Positions 53,801-61,593 of a DNA stretch of 64,000 nt are shown here, piece by piece. The position numbers and the translations under genes were made by a program. Position 1 is the first letter of the stretch; each line of letters begins with the position of its first letter. Source of the stretch: Sulfobacillus thermosulfidooxidans (GTDB lineage: Bacteria > Bacillota > Sulfobacillia > Sulfobacillales > Sulfobacillaceae); assembly GCF_001280565.1 (NCBI RefSeq), contig NZ_LGRO01000001.1, positions 868,001 through 932,000 on the forward strand, written 5' to 3'. The notes under the pieces are model-generated. The model worked only from the letters and a program-made list of their open reading frames with translations, ran no database searches and was not told where the DNA came from.

Positions 53801-54779
53801 GATGTAATTCCTGGCGCAGGGCATGGGGAAGAGCATCAGACTTCCCAATCACATAAGGCGAAAACAGATGATAACCCTCATGCTGAAAAATGCGTTGTCC
53901 TGTCTTGGACAACAGGAATTGGACGAACTGGGTCGCGTTGGGATTCGCGGGTTTACCTATTGTGGTGACATCGATTGTCAAGGGCGTGCCGTAAACGACC
54001 GTTCCATTTGAGAGCGTAATATGAACACGATGATACCAGGATGCCAAAGCCGGATCGGCAAAGTTTAAGGTTGGTGGCAACATAATATAGTCTAGATGGC
54101 GTTGGATAGCTTCGGACAAGAAGGCGCTGGAAGCATCTAACCCTCCTGATTGAAGCAGGGATAAAATGCCCTCTTCCGTGTAAATTTCTCCTCCGGTATT
54201 TATTGGCCCCAAAATGCGCGAAACAATATCCGGAGACAAATGATAGGTTTTCTGGGCCAACTCAATGGCCATGACAAACGCTTGGCCCTGAGGATCGGTG
54301 TTAGGATTAGTCCGTCCTAACTTAAAACCATTTTGGGCCATGAGTTCAAACAAGTCTTTCAAGGGCTTTTGCCCTCTGCGGATTTGGTTAAGCTCAGGAG
54401 CAAACCGGGAATGTGGATTGTAGGCTACAACCAGGGGACTCGAAGCGATGGCGATGGCCCATGAGGTTTTGGCGGGTTCGAGAACTTTTATGGGACCATA
54501 TCCGATACTTTCAAAGACATCAGCGGGAATGCTGCCTGCAGCAATTTCATGGGCGATCCCGTAGGATCCTCCTCCTTGTCCTTGATAATGAATGTGATGG
54601 GCCTTTTCAAAAGCCGGACCAAGAAATTGATTATTTAAAAGCTCTAAGGATCCCGCGTAGGCGACATGGACGGTAGAAGAGGTATGCGGCGCATTAATAG
54701 ATGAAGAGGTGCCGCACCCTGTGAGGATGCCTAAGAAACTGAAGGATACCAAAAGCGTATAAAACTTTTTATGTGTCAT
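53793..54779 (-). CDS. Molybdate/tungstate-binding lipoprotein
   Basis: 328-residue extracytoplasmic solute-binding protein. The signal sequence ends in the lipobox LTGC, with Cys22 as lipidation site. The mature domain starts VHVAYAGSLELLNNQF and contains GQGGGSYGIAHEIAAGSIPADVFES, the oxyanion-binding arrangement of WtpA/ModA-like proteins (Ser in GSL, Gly-Ser pair, DVF). RTNPNTDPQGQAFVMAIELA and GGEIYTEEG are further WtpA-type segments. Molybdate versus tungstate cannot be separated. It is the first gene of the reverse-strand operon, AAGGAGATGG precedes the ATG. Confidence 0.88.
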   Translation of the reverse strand: MTHKKFYTLLVSFSFLGILTGCGTSSSINAPHTSSTVHVAYAGSLELLNNQFLGPAFEKAHHIHYQGQGGGSYGIAHEIAAGSIPADVFESIGYGPIKVLEPAKTSWAIAIASSPLVVAYNPHSRFAPELNQIRRGQKPLKDLFELMAQNGFKLGRTNPNTDPQGQAFVMAIELAQKTYHLSPDIVSRILGPINTGGEIYTEEGILSLLQSGGLDASSAFLSEAIQRHLDYIMLPPTLNFADPALASWYHRVHITLSNGTVVYGTPLTIDVTTIGKPANPNATQFVQFLLSKTGQRIFQHEGYHLFSPYVIGKSDALPHALRQELHHA

Positions 54780-54844
54780 TATCCATCTCCTTATATGTAA
54801 AAGAATACTTACATAATAAGTAAATAGGTCTTAACATACAACAA

Positions 54845-54872
54845 AAAAATGGACGGTTTCCCGTCCATTTTT
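54845..54872 (-). terminator. Intrinsic terminator after the SASP gene
   Basis: 12-bp stem AAAAATGGACGG (54845-54856) with CCGTCCATTTTT (54861-54872), TTTC loop. On the reverse strand it is followed by a T-run, 25 nt after the ssp stop. It separates ssp from the molybdate operon. Confidence 0.85.
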
Positions 54873-54897
54873 ATACGCTACTGACGAGTTCGAAGGA

Positions 54898-55122
54898 TTA
54901 ACGGTTGGTGCGACCTGCCATGTTTTGTTCGGCCATTTCAATCATTTTGCGCACCATGTGTCCTCCCACCGCTCCGCATTGGCGGGCGGGAATTTCACCC
55001 CAGTAGCCGTCTTCAACGCCTTGCAGACCCAGTTCGTGAGCGACTTCATATTTGAACTGGTCAAGAGCCTTTTGTGCTCCTTGTACCAAGGCGCGGTTGC
55101 CGGTGTTGCTGCCTCGTGCCAT
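54898..55122 (-). CDS. Alpha/beta-type small acid-soluble spore protein
   Basis: 74-residue DNA-binding spore protein that coats spore DNA and protects it from UV and heat; degraded by GPR on germination. The two signature regions are ALDQFKYEVAHELGL and GYWGEIPARQCGAVGGHMVRKMIE; the GPR cleavage site is expected in the FKYEVAHELG stretch. ATG 55122 is chosen (AAGGAGGTGAAAACA directly upstream); an in-frame ATG at 55131 overlaps this site. One Cys is present in ARQCGAVGG, where Gly or Ser/Asn is more usual. A sigma-G-like promoter lies upstream. Confidence 0.95.
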   Translation of the reverse strand: MARGSNTGNRALVQGAQKALDQFKYEVAHELGLQGVEDGYWGEIPARQCGAVGGHMVRKMIEMAEQNMAGRTNR

Positions 55123-55153
55123 TGTTTTCACCTCCTTGTTTGCGTGGTGTTGT

Positions 55154-55183
55154 TAGTATGACTCGCGGTGAATTTTTTAATCC
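55154..55183 (-). promoter_or_regulatory. Sigma-G-like promoter of the SASP gene
   Basis: On the reverse strand: GGATTA (55178-55183), 17-nt spacer, CATACTA (55154-55160). The -10 matches the sigma-G consensus CATWHTA fully; the -35 is partial. It ends 32 nt before the ssp ATG at 55122. Confidence 0.65.
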
Positions 55184-55250
55184 GGAAACCTTTGGGAATC
55201 TCTTCGCATTCAATCAGAATGATTTACCAAATTATCAAACTCGTTCTAAT

Positions 55251-56618
55251 TTAGCGAAGGGGTGAACGCGATGGCCGGAGAGAACGCGCAGAGTTTTTAG
55301 GAGATTGGGTCTTCTCTTTATGGTGAGGTTGTCCGCCACCACCGCTGCCGCCTCCGCGAATTGATTTAGGCAACATTTGTTTTTCGTTAATAAAGAACCA
55401 TGATAGTACAGCTGTGATGGCGGCCAGAACAGCCGCTCCCCAAAAGGTGAGATAGCGATGTGACATTGCCATAGCAAAGATGGGCGGGCCCATAGCGACC
55501 CCAAAAAATCTGACGCTTCCGTAGAGGCTTGTCACAACGCCCCGTTCTTTAGATGTGGTGGCACTGGTAACGAGGGTATTTATCGACGGCAGGACGCTAC
55601 CGGTTCCAATCCCTTGAAAAACCAAAACGGCAATAGCTAAAAACGGGTTGGTTGTTGCAAAAAAAGGCTCTATGGCCATGGCTAAGGCAATAAGACCCAT
55701 GCCAATCACGACAATGGGACGCGACCATTGCGCCAAACGCTTTTGTAAGACCGTTCCGGACACATACGAAGTGACAGCAGACGCGAGGACAGGAATCGCA
55801 ATGATGAGCCCGCGCGTAAATTCTCCATAGCCAAAATCTTTTTCTAAAATGTCAGCGAGATAACTCAGAACACCAAACAAAATAAAAAGAACCACGGAAC
55901 CTCCTAAAAAGGTGGTGAGAATGGATGCGGTCTTGGTCGCAAAAGTGGTTTTTAATCCTTGCCAGTATTCACCAAGGCCCCCTTGAGCCTTTTGGTTTTT
56001 GGGTTCCTTTATCAAAAACCAAATTCCTGCTGCAATGGGGAATGACAGAAGGCCGTAAACAAAAAAGGGAGCAAACCAGATGATTAAAGCGAGAGCGGAC
56101 CCTGCAATAGGGGAAATGACCTTCCCCAACCCATTGGCCGCTTCCAGCGTGCCTAATGCGCCGGCCCGCTTTTCGGATTGAAACATGTCACCGGCCACTG
56201 CCATCGCTAGCTGGTAGGTTCCTCCCGCTCCGATACCTTGAAGCAACCGAAATCCCATAATCCAATAATAAGGATTAGGAATTAACCAGGCGGATATTCC
56301 TGCTCCTAATCCTGCAATGCCATAGGTTAACAGGGCCGGGGTCATGATGACACGGCGTCCAATGCGGTCAGATAAGGCGCCGGCAAAGGGAATGATAATA
56401 CCCGCAGGAATGGAAAAAATTGTAATGATTAACCCGACTTGAAACAGGGATAAATGCATCACCTTCATCATTTTGGGTAAAACGGGAATTAGCATTGAAT
56501 TACCGAGAACCATAATAAAAGGGACCGTTGCCAACACCCATAACTTCCATGTGTGTGAGCGTTGATCTTTATCACTGGTTGTGCTTTGTTGATTGTGTAC
56601 CTGGGCTTGCTGAGCCAT
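55251..56618 (-). CDS. MFS drug/metabolite efflux transporter
   Basis: 455 residues with 12 predicted helices of the DHA1-type major facilitator superfamily. The A motif is GALSDRIGRRVIM between helices 2 and 3; GFRLLQGIGAGGTYQLAMAVAGD is the helix 4-5 region and GTLEAANGLGKVISPIAGSALA is the C motif of drug antiporters (family GxxxGPxxGG, here with changes). The C-terminal tail is unusual: a Gly-rich RGGGSGGGG run followed by a basic Ser/Arg/Pro stretch. Substrate unknown. It is divergent from comA across a 154-bp gap. Confidence 0.85.
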   Translation of the reverse strand: MAQQAQVHNQQSTTSDKDQRSHTWKLWVLATVPFIMVLGNSMLIPVLPKMMKVMHLSLFQVGLIITIFSIPAGIIIPFAGALSDRIGRRVIMTPALLTYGIAGLGAGISAWLIPNPYYWIMGFRLLQGIGAGGTYQLAMAVAGDMFQSEKRAGALGTLEAANGLGKVISPIAGSALALIIWFAPFFVYGLLSFPIAAGIWFLIKEPKNQKAQGGLGEYWQGLKTTFATKTASILTTFLGGSVVLFILFGVLSYLADILEKDFGYGEFTRGLIIAIPVLASAVTSYVSGTVLQKRLAQWSRPIVVIGMGLIALAMAIEPFFATTNPFLAIAVLVFQGIGTGSVLPSINTLVTSATTSKERGVVTSLYGSVRFFGVAMGPPIFAMAMSHRYLTFWGAAVLAAITAVLSWFFINEKQMLPKSIRGGGSGGGGQPHHKEKTQSPKNSARSLRPSRSPLR

Positions 56619-56772
56619 ACCATTGCCGCCTCCGTTTCATTCGTCGTCAACGTTAACACGTTTAACATGTCCCGGTTTGGATGCCAGCATGATTCCAATA
56701 TTTCTCTATCACCTCCAGCTTTTGCCGTGAATATGGTGCCAAAGAACGGCATAAGAAATGGAGGCACGCAAC

Positions 56773-57657
56773 ATGAGTAAGCAGGATAAAGCGTGGTTTG
56801 ATATTCTCGATTTTCCTCATCCCGACCGGACAGAAAAACCTCGCCAACGCGGCCTGACCATGGTTATTGATAAAGGGCTAGGTTTAACCGATACGCGCGA
56901 CTTAATGGAACTGGCCAGCGACTATGTTGATCAAGTGAAGTTAACCTTTGGGACATCGGCGTTTTATAAGACTCGGTTATTGCGGCAAAAAATCGAACTG
57001 GTCAAATCTTACGGTGTGGATATATTTCCTGGAGGCACGTTTTTAGAACTAGCCTTACTCCAAGGCCGCGTTGTAGAATATTTTGATCGCGCTCGCGAGT
57101 TAGGTTTTACCGGAATCGAAATTTCGGATGGCACCATTTCCCTGGATCAAGAAACCCGGTGGCAAACCATTCAACTGGCCCGGGCATACGGATTCTCCTT
57201 AGTACTCAGTGAAGTGGGGAAAAAAGACGTTCGAGATCAAGTTACCGGTTTAGCCTTGTGGCAACAAGTCAATCAGGATCTTGAAGCTGGCGCCGATACG
57301 GTTATCGTTGAAGGTCGGGAAAGTGGGGAAGGTGTTGTTATTTATGACGATGAAGGGCGCGTCATTGAAGAAGAGTTACAAGAACTCGTTTCTCACATCA
57401 CCGATCCCAGCCGTATTTTATGGGAAGCTCCCCAGAAGAGCCAGCAGCAAGAACTCATCTTACGATTTGGCGCGAATGTCAATCTTGGCAATGTACAACC
57501 TCAGGATGTTCTTGCATTAGAAGCATTGCGTGTTGGGTTGCGTGGCGATACGCTTCGTCAGTACTATTTAACTGTATGCCAAGTCAAAACGCCAGCTCTC
57601 GGACCAACATCGGTGAAGAATGGCGTGGAAAGAGGTGTCAATCATCCGCTCAGTTGA
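56773..57657 (+). CDS. comA: Phosphosulfolactate synthase
   Basis: Adds sulfite to phosphoenolpyruvate to make (R)-2-phospho-3-sulfolactate. 294 residues, TIM-barrel. Conserved segments: RGLTMVIDKGLGL, DYVDQVKLTFGTSA, GVDIFPGGTFLELAL, EISDGTISL, and EAPQKSQQQELILRFG with GANVNLGNV. ATG 56773 is preferred because GGAGG (56760-56764) precedes it; ATG 56758 contains part of this ribosome binding site. It overlaps comB by 38 nt. In methanogens the product feeds coenzyme M; in Bacillus the homologue yitD leads to spore 3-sulfolactate, the more likely fate here. Confidence 0.93.
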   Translation: MSKQDKAWFDILDFPHPDRTEKPRQRGLTMVIDKGLGLTDTRDLMELASDYVDQVKLTFGTSAFYKTRLLRQKIELVKSYGVDIFPGGTFLELALLQGRVVEYFDRARELGFTGIEISDGTISLDQETRWQTIQLARAYGFSLVLSEVGKKDVRDQVTGLALWQQVNQDLEAGADTVIVEGRESGEGVVIYDDEGRVIEEELQELVSHITDPSRILWEAPQKSQQQELILRFGANVNLGNVQPQDVLALEALRVGLRGDTLRQYYLTVCQVKTPALGPTSVKNGVERGVNHPLS

Positions 57658-58348
57658 CGTAATATTTCGTTGGCAAGACGATCTCCCTCCGCTTGACCAC
57701 AAGGCTGTGGTCGTTATTGATACATTACGCGCCACAACGACTATGGCGACCATTCTAGAACAGGGTGCTCTGGCAGTTTTGCCCATTGGAGATGTCGATC
57801 AGGGTTTCGCATTGCGTTCCCAATATCCCAATACATTATTAGGAGGAGAGCGGAACAATGTTCCGCTTCCCGGATTTGATGGGGGTAATTCGCCATTTGA
57901 TTACCCTGCTTCGGTAGTGCAAGACCACCGTGTCGTTTTGACAACGACGAACGGAACTCAAGCCGTCGAACGGGTTGCCTCAGCGCCCTTTGTTGCATTG
58001 GGTGCGTTGGTTAATGCCCAAGCCTGTGCCGATTGGCAAATGCAGGCCGAGAATCAGGGTTTGATTGTCTGTGCAGGAACGGAAGGAAATTTAGCACTAG
58101 AAGATGTTCTCGCTGCCGGCGCATTGGTCAATTATTGGCCGGAAACTGCGCGCAGTGATAGTGCGCAATTGGCATATGCGTTATTTGACCAATGGCGCCA
58201 TAATCTTGTAGAAGGTATACGCCGTGCATCCCATGCTAAAACCTTGATTGCACAAGGATTGGAACGCGACGTTGAATTTGCTGCATCGTTAAACATCTAT
58301 TCTCGCGTTCCTATACGACAAAAAGACAACTGGTTTATTGCCGAATAA
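57620..58348 (+). CDS. comB: 2-phosphosulfolactate phosphatase
   Basis: Mg2+-dependent phosphatase giving sulfolactate. 242 residues. VVVIDTLRATTTMATILEQGA is the family N-terminal motif, GERNNVPLPGFDGGNSP the active-site stretch, TTTNGTQAVERV and CAGTEGNLALEDVLAAGAL the C-terminal domain motifs. The start is uncertain: ATG 57620 has GGTGA nearby, GTG 57635 is also in frame. It is translationally coupled to comA and followed by a strong terminator, so comAB is a two-gene operon. No sulfolactate dehydrogenase gene is seen here. Confidence 0.93.
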   Translation: MAWKEVSIIRSVDVIFRWQDDLPPLDHKAVVVIDTLRATTTMATILEQGALAVLPIGDVDQGFALRSQYPNTLLGGERNNVPLPGFDGGNSPFDYPASVVQDHRVVLTTTNGTQAVERVASAPFVALGALVNAQACADWQMQAENQGLIVCAGTEGNLALEDVLAAGALVNYWPETARSDSAQLAYALFDQWRHNLVEGIRRASHAKTLIAQGLERDVEFAASLNIYSRVPIRQKDNWFIAE

Positions 58349-58363
58349 ATGCCATAGCTTGAT

Positions 58364-58394
58364 ACCGGCTCCTTTAGGGGCCGGTCTTTTTTTT
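58364..58394 (+). terminator. Intrinsic terminator after comB
   Basis: 9-bp stem ACCGGCTCC (58364-58372) with GGGGCCGGT (58377-58385) including one G-T pair, TTTA loop, then a run of eight or more T. Sits 15 bp after the comB stop. Confidence 0.9.
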
Positions 58395-58443
58395 GTGGTT
58401 TTTTCATATGTATTGCCGTCGGACAAGGAACAAGGGGGCAATT

Positions 58444-58914
58444 ATGTATACCACAGAAACCATTGGTCTCATGATCTTGTTGCTTTTGGGAATGTGGGCC
58501 CGGTCCAATCTTGTTGCTGCATCGGCAGCAATTTTATTGGTGATTCGGTTTACGAGAATGACCTTCTTGTATCCCGTCCTTGAACGTCGTGGTGTCGAAA
58601 TTGGATTACTCTTTTTAACCATGGCCATGCTAGTTCCTTTTGCACTAGGGAAGGTCAACATCAAAGAAGTTTTTCAAAGTTTCTTGACAATACCGGGAAT
58701 CTTGGCCGTTATCGGGGGAGCAGTGGCAACAAACCTCAATGGCCGAGGATTGCAGCTGCTAGCAGAAAACAGCCATCTGATGTTTGGGCTAATTGTAGGT
58801 TCCATTATTGGCATTGTGTTTTGGGGGGGGATTCCGGTGGGGCCTTTGATGGCGGCTGGAACGACCTATTTAATGCTTGAAGTCATTGGATGGTTAGGAC
58901 ATTTGATGCGCTAA
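58444..58914 (+). CDS. DUF441 membrane protein
   Basis: 156 residues with about five hydrophobic helices, assigned to the DUF441 (UPF0756, YtwI) family: TETIGLMILLLLGMWARSN, LFLTMAMLVPFALGKVN, FLTIPGILAVIGGAVATNLNGRGLQLL, LIVGSIIGIVFWGGIPVGPLMAAG. The GIPVGPLMAAG and TNLNGRGLQLL blocks are characteristic. Function is unknown. ATG 58444 follows AAGGGGG; the in-frame start at 58393 lies inside the comB terminator. The next gene yqhV begins 35 nt downstream and looks co-transcribed. Confidence 0.85.
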   Translation: MYTTETIGLMILLLLGMWARSNLVAASAAILLVIRFTRMTFLYPVLERRGVEIGLLFLTMAMLVPFALGKVNIKEVFQSFLTIPGILAVIGGAVATNLNGRGLQLLAENSHLMFGLIVGSIIGIVFWGGIPVGPLMAAGTTYLMLEVIGWLGHLMR

Positions 58915-58949
58915 CTGATGATGAAGGGAAGAACGAAGGAGGACAAATC

Positions 58950-59219
58950 ATGTCAAGCGATATGTATTTAAAAGGTATGGTTTTAATTCGATTGATTTCG
59001 GCATCGATTGAATTTACGGGAGCGTTTTTAATGTGGCGCTATCAACGCTTAGATATGGCTGTTCGCATTAACGGGTTATTAGGTCTTGCGGGTCCTATTA
59101 TTTTGACAACAACTATGCTCTTGGGTATTGCGGGACTGGCTGCAACGAAAGTTCCGGTGGCGAAAATCGCTTGGATTGGGGCAGGGGTTGTCATGATTTT
59201 GTGGGGGACGACCCGATGA
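58950..59219 (+). CDS. yqhV: YqhV-like membrane protein (DUF2619)
   Basis: 89 residues with three hydrophobic helices. LIRLISASIEFTGAFLMWRY and INGLLGLAGPIILTTTMLLGIAGLA match the DUF2619/YqhV pattern; in Bacillus yqhV lies just before the spoIIIA operon and is linked to sporulating bacteria. Function is unknown. AAGGAGG is 7 nt before ATG 58950. The stop overlaps the start of the deacetylase gene (ATGA), so the two are translationally coupled. The spoIIIA genes are not next to it here. Confidence 0.85.
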   Translation: MSSDMYLKGMVLIRLISASIEFTGAFLMWRYQRLDMAVRINGLLGLAGPIILTTTMLLGIAGLAATKVPVAKIAWIGAGVVMILWGTTR

Positions 59220-59962
59220 CGGGTTTCTTTACTTTATCGTTTCGGCGTCTTTGGCGTCATTGGAAATTGGTGCTAGCTGTCATGCTCTTGGTCGTTGGCT
59301 TGGGTGAGTGGCATAGAAGCCAAGCTGCTTCGGCACGCGGTGGTAATAATCCGCACATCACCTGGTATGTTCAGACGCATCAAAAAGTCGTGGCTTTAAC
59401 CTTTGATGATGGTCCATGGAAATCGTCAACCCCGGAAATTTTAAACATATTGAAACACTATCATGCTGTGGCCACATTTTTTGTTGTCGGAGAACAAGTT
59501 GTTCGGCATCCGCAAATTGTGCGGCAAGAAATTAAGGACAAGATGGAAGTTGGCAATCATACCTATGCCCATATTAATCTGGTTCGCCATAGTTATGCTG
59601 AAGATGTATCGGATTTAGAACAAGCAAATCGTGCCATTAAACAGGCGACAGGGATTACCCCGACGTTACTCCGAACTCCATATGGGACCTATAATCGTAC
59701 GGTATTAAAAGCGGCTTCTGTCTTACATCTCCATTTAGTGATGTGGTCATGGACAGAAGATACTCGGGACTGGTCTAATCCTGGAGTGGAGACGATCGTC
59801 AGCCGAGTTCTTAGTCATATACAGCCGGGTGACATTGTCTTGTTTCATGACGGCGGATCCGATCGCAAACAGACCATTGAAGCGTTGCCAATCATTCTTA
59901 AAGATTTGCGTTTGCGTGGTTACCGCTTTGTAACCGTCTCGCAGTTGATGAAGATGCATTAA
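59216..59962 (+). CDS. Polysaccharide deacetylase (NodB domain), membrane-anchored or secreted
   Basis: 248 residues from ATG 59216. An N-terminal hydrophobic segment (KLVLAVMLLVVGLG, then ARG) serves as signal or anchor. The NodB domain is complete: motif 1 ALTFDDGPW (catalytic and metal Asp), motif 2 GNHTYAHINL (metal His), motif 3 RTPYGTYN, motif 4 SWTEDTRDW, motif 5 IVLFHDGG. It probably de-N-acetylates peptidoglycan or a related glycan, possibly in spore cortex as PdaA/PdaB-type enzymes do; the subgroup is not resolved. A coupled start with yqhV is consistent with sporulation. Confidence 0.9.
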   Translation: MTGFFTLSFRRLWRHWKLVLAVMLLVVGLGEWHRSQAASARGGNNPHITWYVQTHQKVVALTFDDGPWKSSTPEILNILKHYHAVATFFVVGEQVVRHPQIVRQEIKDKMEVGNHTYAHINLVRHSYAEDVSDLEQANRAIKQATGITPTLLRTPYGTYNRTVLKAASVLHLHLVMWSWTEDTRDWSNPGVETIVSRVLSHIQPGDIVLFHDGGSDRKQTIEALPIILKDLRLRGYRFVTVSQLMKMH

Positions 59963-60031
59963 GACGTAAGGCAATGTTATACTGGCAGTGAATAAATCAG
60001 GGCATCCATCATAGAGAAAGGACGTTATTCG

Positions 60032-60598
60032 ATTCGCATCGTAGGGGGACGGTTTTCTGGTCTTCGCATCATAGCACCCGGTGGTCAACTGACACGACCC
60101 ACAGGTGAAAGAGTGCGAGAGGCTGTATTCAATAGTCTTCAGGGCTGGGTGTCCGGCGCTCGTGTGCTGGACTTGTATGCGGGTAGTGGAGCCATGGGAT
60201 TAGAAAGTCTCTCATGGGGGGCTAGTTATTGCCTTTTCGTTGAACCGAATCGTCAGGCTCTGAACGCTATTCGAACGAACATCCTTCACCTCAAGGTAAA
60301 AGAAATGAGCGAACTATGGCCCATTACTGCAGAACAAGCGGTGGCACGGTTGCAAGAACAAAATGCCAGGTTTGATTTAATTATTTGTGATCCTCCTTGG
60401 CGTCAAGGTCTTAATCAAACGGTGCGAATGGCCCTTGTCAATTTATTAGCCGATGACGGCATTGCATTAATCGAACATCCCTCAGGGACTGACTTTGGGC
60501 CCTTTGAGGGGTTGCGTTTATCTAGACAACGGAAATATGGGGGGACAACCTTAAGCTATTGGGTTCATGACGACTCATCTGCATTATCAGAGTCATGA
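60032..60598 (+). CDS. rsmD: 16S rRNA m2G966 methyltransferase, apparent ATT start
   Basis: SAM-dependent N2-methylation of G966. 188 residues if translation starts at ATT 60032. The region 60032-60112 encodes IRIVGGRFSGLRIIAPGG then LTRPTGERVREAVFN, which is the universal RsmD N-terminus, so the gene clearly begins before the first GTG (60113). Between the upstream stop (59993) and 60113 there is no ATG, GTG or TTG in frame. AAAGGA at 60017-60022 is 9 nt before this ATT, which aligns with the Met1 of homologues. SAM motif LDLYAGSGAMGLE and catalytic DPPW (D120) are present. Next to coaD, as in Bacillus ylbH. Confidence 0.9.
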   Translation: MRIVGGRFSGLRIIAPGGQLTRPTGERVREAVFNSLQGWVSGARVLDLYAGSGAMGLESLSWGASYCLFVEPNRQALNAIRTNILHLKVKEMSELWPITAEQAVARLQEQNARFDLIICDPPWRQGLNQTVRMALVNLLADDGIALIEHPSGTDFGPFEGLRLSRQRKYGGTTLSYWVHDDSSALSES

Positions 60599-60631
60599 CC
60601 AACCCGGATTTTCGTTACCGGAAGGAGGAAT

Positions 60632-61126
60632 ATGGTGGGGCGATTGGCAGTCTATCCGGGATCTTTTGACCCTATCCATTTCGGCCACATTGATGTCATT
60701 GAACGAGCCGCCAAATTGTTTGATACTTTAATTGTGGCCGTCTTTGTCAACACGGCCAAAACACCTTTATTTACTGATGTCGAGCGGCTTGAACTCGTAA
60801 AGGCAGCAACACAACATGTGCCTAATGTGGTTGTGGAGCGAAGTACCGACCTTTTAGTGCGTTATGCCACGACACGGGGCGTTGATGCTATTGTTCGCGG
60901 ATTGCGAGCCGTTTTAGACTTTGATTACGAATTTCAGATTGCCTTGATGAACAAAAAAATGGCACCAGAATTAGAAACGATTTTCATTTTGACTGGAGAA
61001 AAATATTCTTATTTAAGCTCGACCCTGATTAAGGAACTAGCATCATATGACGCAGATTTGCAAGATTTAGTTCCGCGGCACGTAGCGACGGCCTTGCACG
61101 AAAAATATCACAGAAATCGAGGATGA
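60632..61126 (+). CDS. coaD: Phosphopantetheine adenylyltransferase
   Basis: Penultimate step of CoA synthesis; adenylylates 4'-phosphopantetheine. 164 residues, normal. The nucleotidyltransferase motif is YPGSFDPIHFGHIDVIERA (HxGH), RGLRAVLDFDYEFQIALMNKKM is the family helix, and YSYLSSTLIKELASY the ISSTxIR-type motif. GGAGGA precedes ATG 60632. Adjacent to rsmD, as usual. Its stop overlaps the next gene by 4 nt (ATGA). Confidence 0.96.
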   Translation: MVGRLAVYPGSFDPIHFGHIDVIERAAKLFDTLIVAVFVNTAKTPLFTDVERLELVKAATQHVPNVVVERSTDLLVRYATTRGVDAIVRGLRAVLDFDYEFQIALMNKKMAPELETIFILTGEKYSYLSSTLIKELASYDADLQDLVPRHVATALHEKYHRNRG

Positions 61127-61593
61127 GTATGACCAATGAACCGATGATGTCCGAACTTAGTGTCTTACTAGAACGCTTTCAAGAGCTTGTCCATCAATCT
61201 AAACGTTTGCCGTGGACTGGTCGCGTGCTGATTGATGAAGCGGAATTGACGACCTTGCTAACACAAATTCAGCATATTCTTCCCGAAGAAATCAAACAAG
61301 CCCGGTGGGTCATTCAGGAACGTGACAGAATTTTACGTGAAGCTGGTGAGCAAGCCCAAAGTTTAATTGCACAAGCCCGTGGGCAAGTGGACAAATTGTC
61401 CGATGAATCTGAGGTCTTACAGGAAGCCCGGCGCAAAGCCGAGCAAATGATTGAGCAAGCGCGAAATACCGCGCGAGAAATCCATCTTAGTGCACGGGCT
61501 TATGCTGACGAAATTCTTGCCCGGCTCATTACGGAGTTACATCAAGTCACCGAGAATTTAGAAGCCAATCGCGCGGAATTGCGGCAAGAATAG
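61123..61593 (+). CDS. Coiled-coil protein downstream of coaD
   Basis: 156 residues, almost entirely helical and charged. The stretch QAQSLIAQARGQVDKLSDE followed by ARRKAEQMIEQARNTAREI has Ala/Glu/Arg heptads like ATP synthase subunit b/H-type or DivIVA-like coiled coils, without any membrane segment. Similar small coiled-coil ATPase-subunit-H-like genes sit next to coaD in some Clostridia, from memory. ATG 61123 overlaps the coaD stop, so it is in the same operon. Its last 36 nt are antisense to the YlbJ-like gene. No specific function is claimed. Confidence 0.6.
   Translation: MSMTNEPMMSELSVLLERFQELVHQSKRLPWTGRVLIDEAELTTLLTQIQHILPEEIKQARWVIQERDRILREAGEQAQSLIAQARGQVDKLSDESEVLQEARRKAEQMIEQARNTAREIHLSARAYADEILARLITELHQVTENLEANRAELRQE

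Noticed and set aside
55157-55264. Forward 35-codon ORF between the SASP and MFS genes
   Set aside because: No ribosome binding site and it covers the sigma-G-like promoter of the reverse-strand SASP gene.
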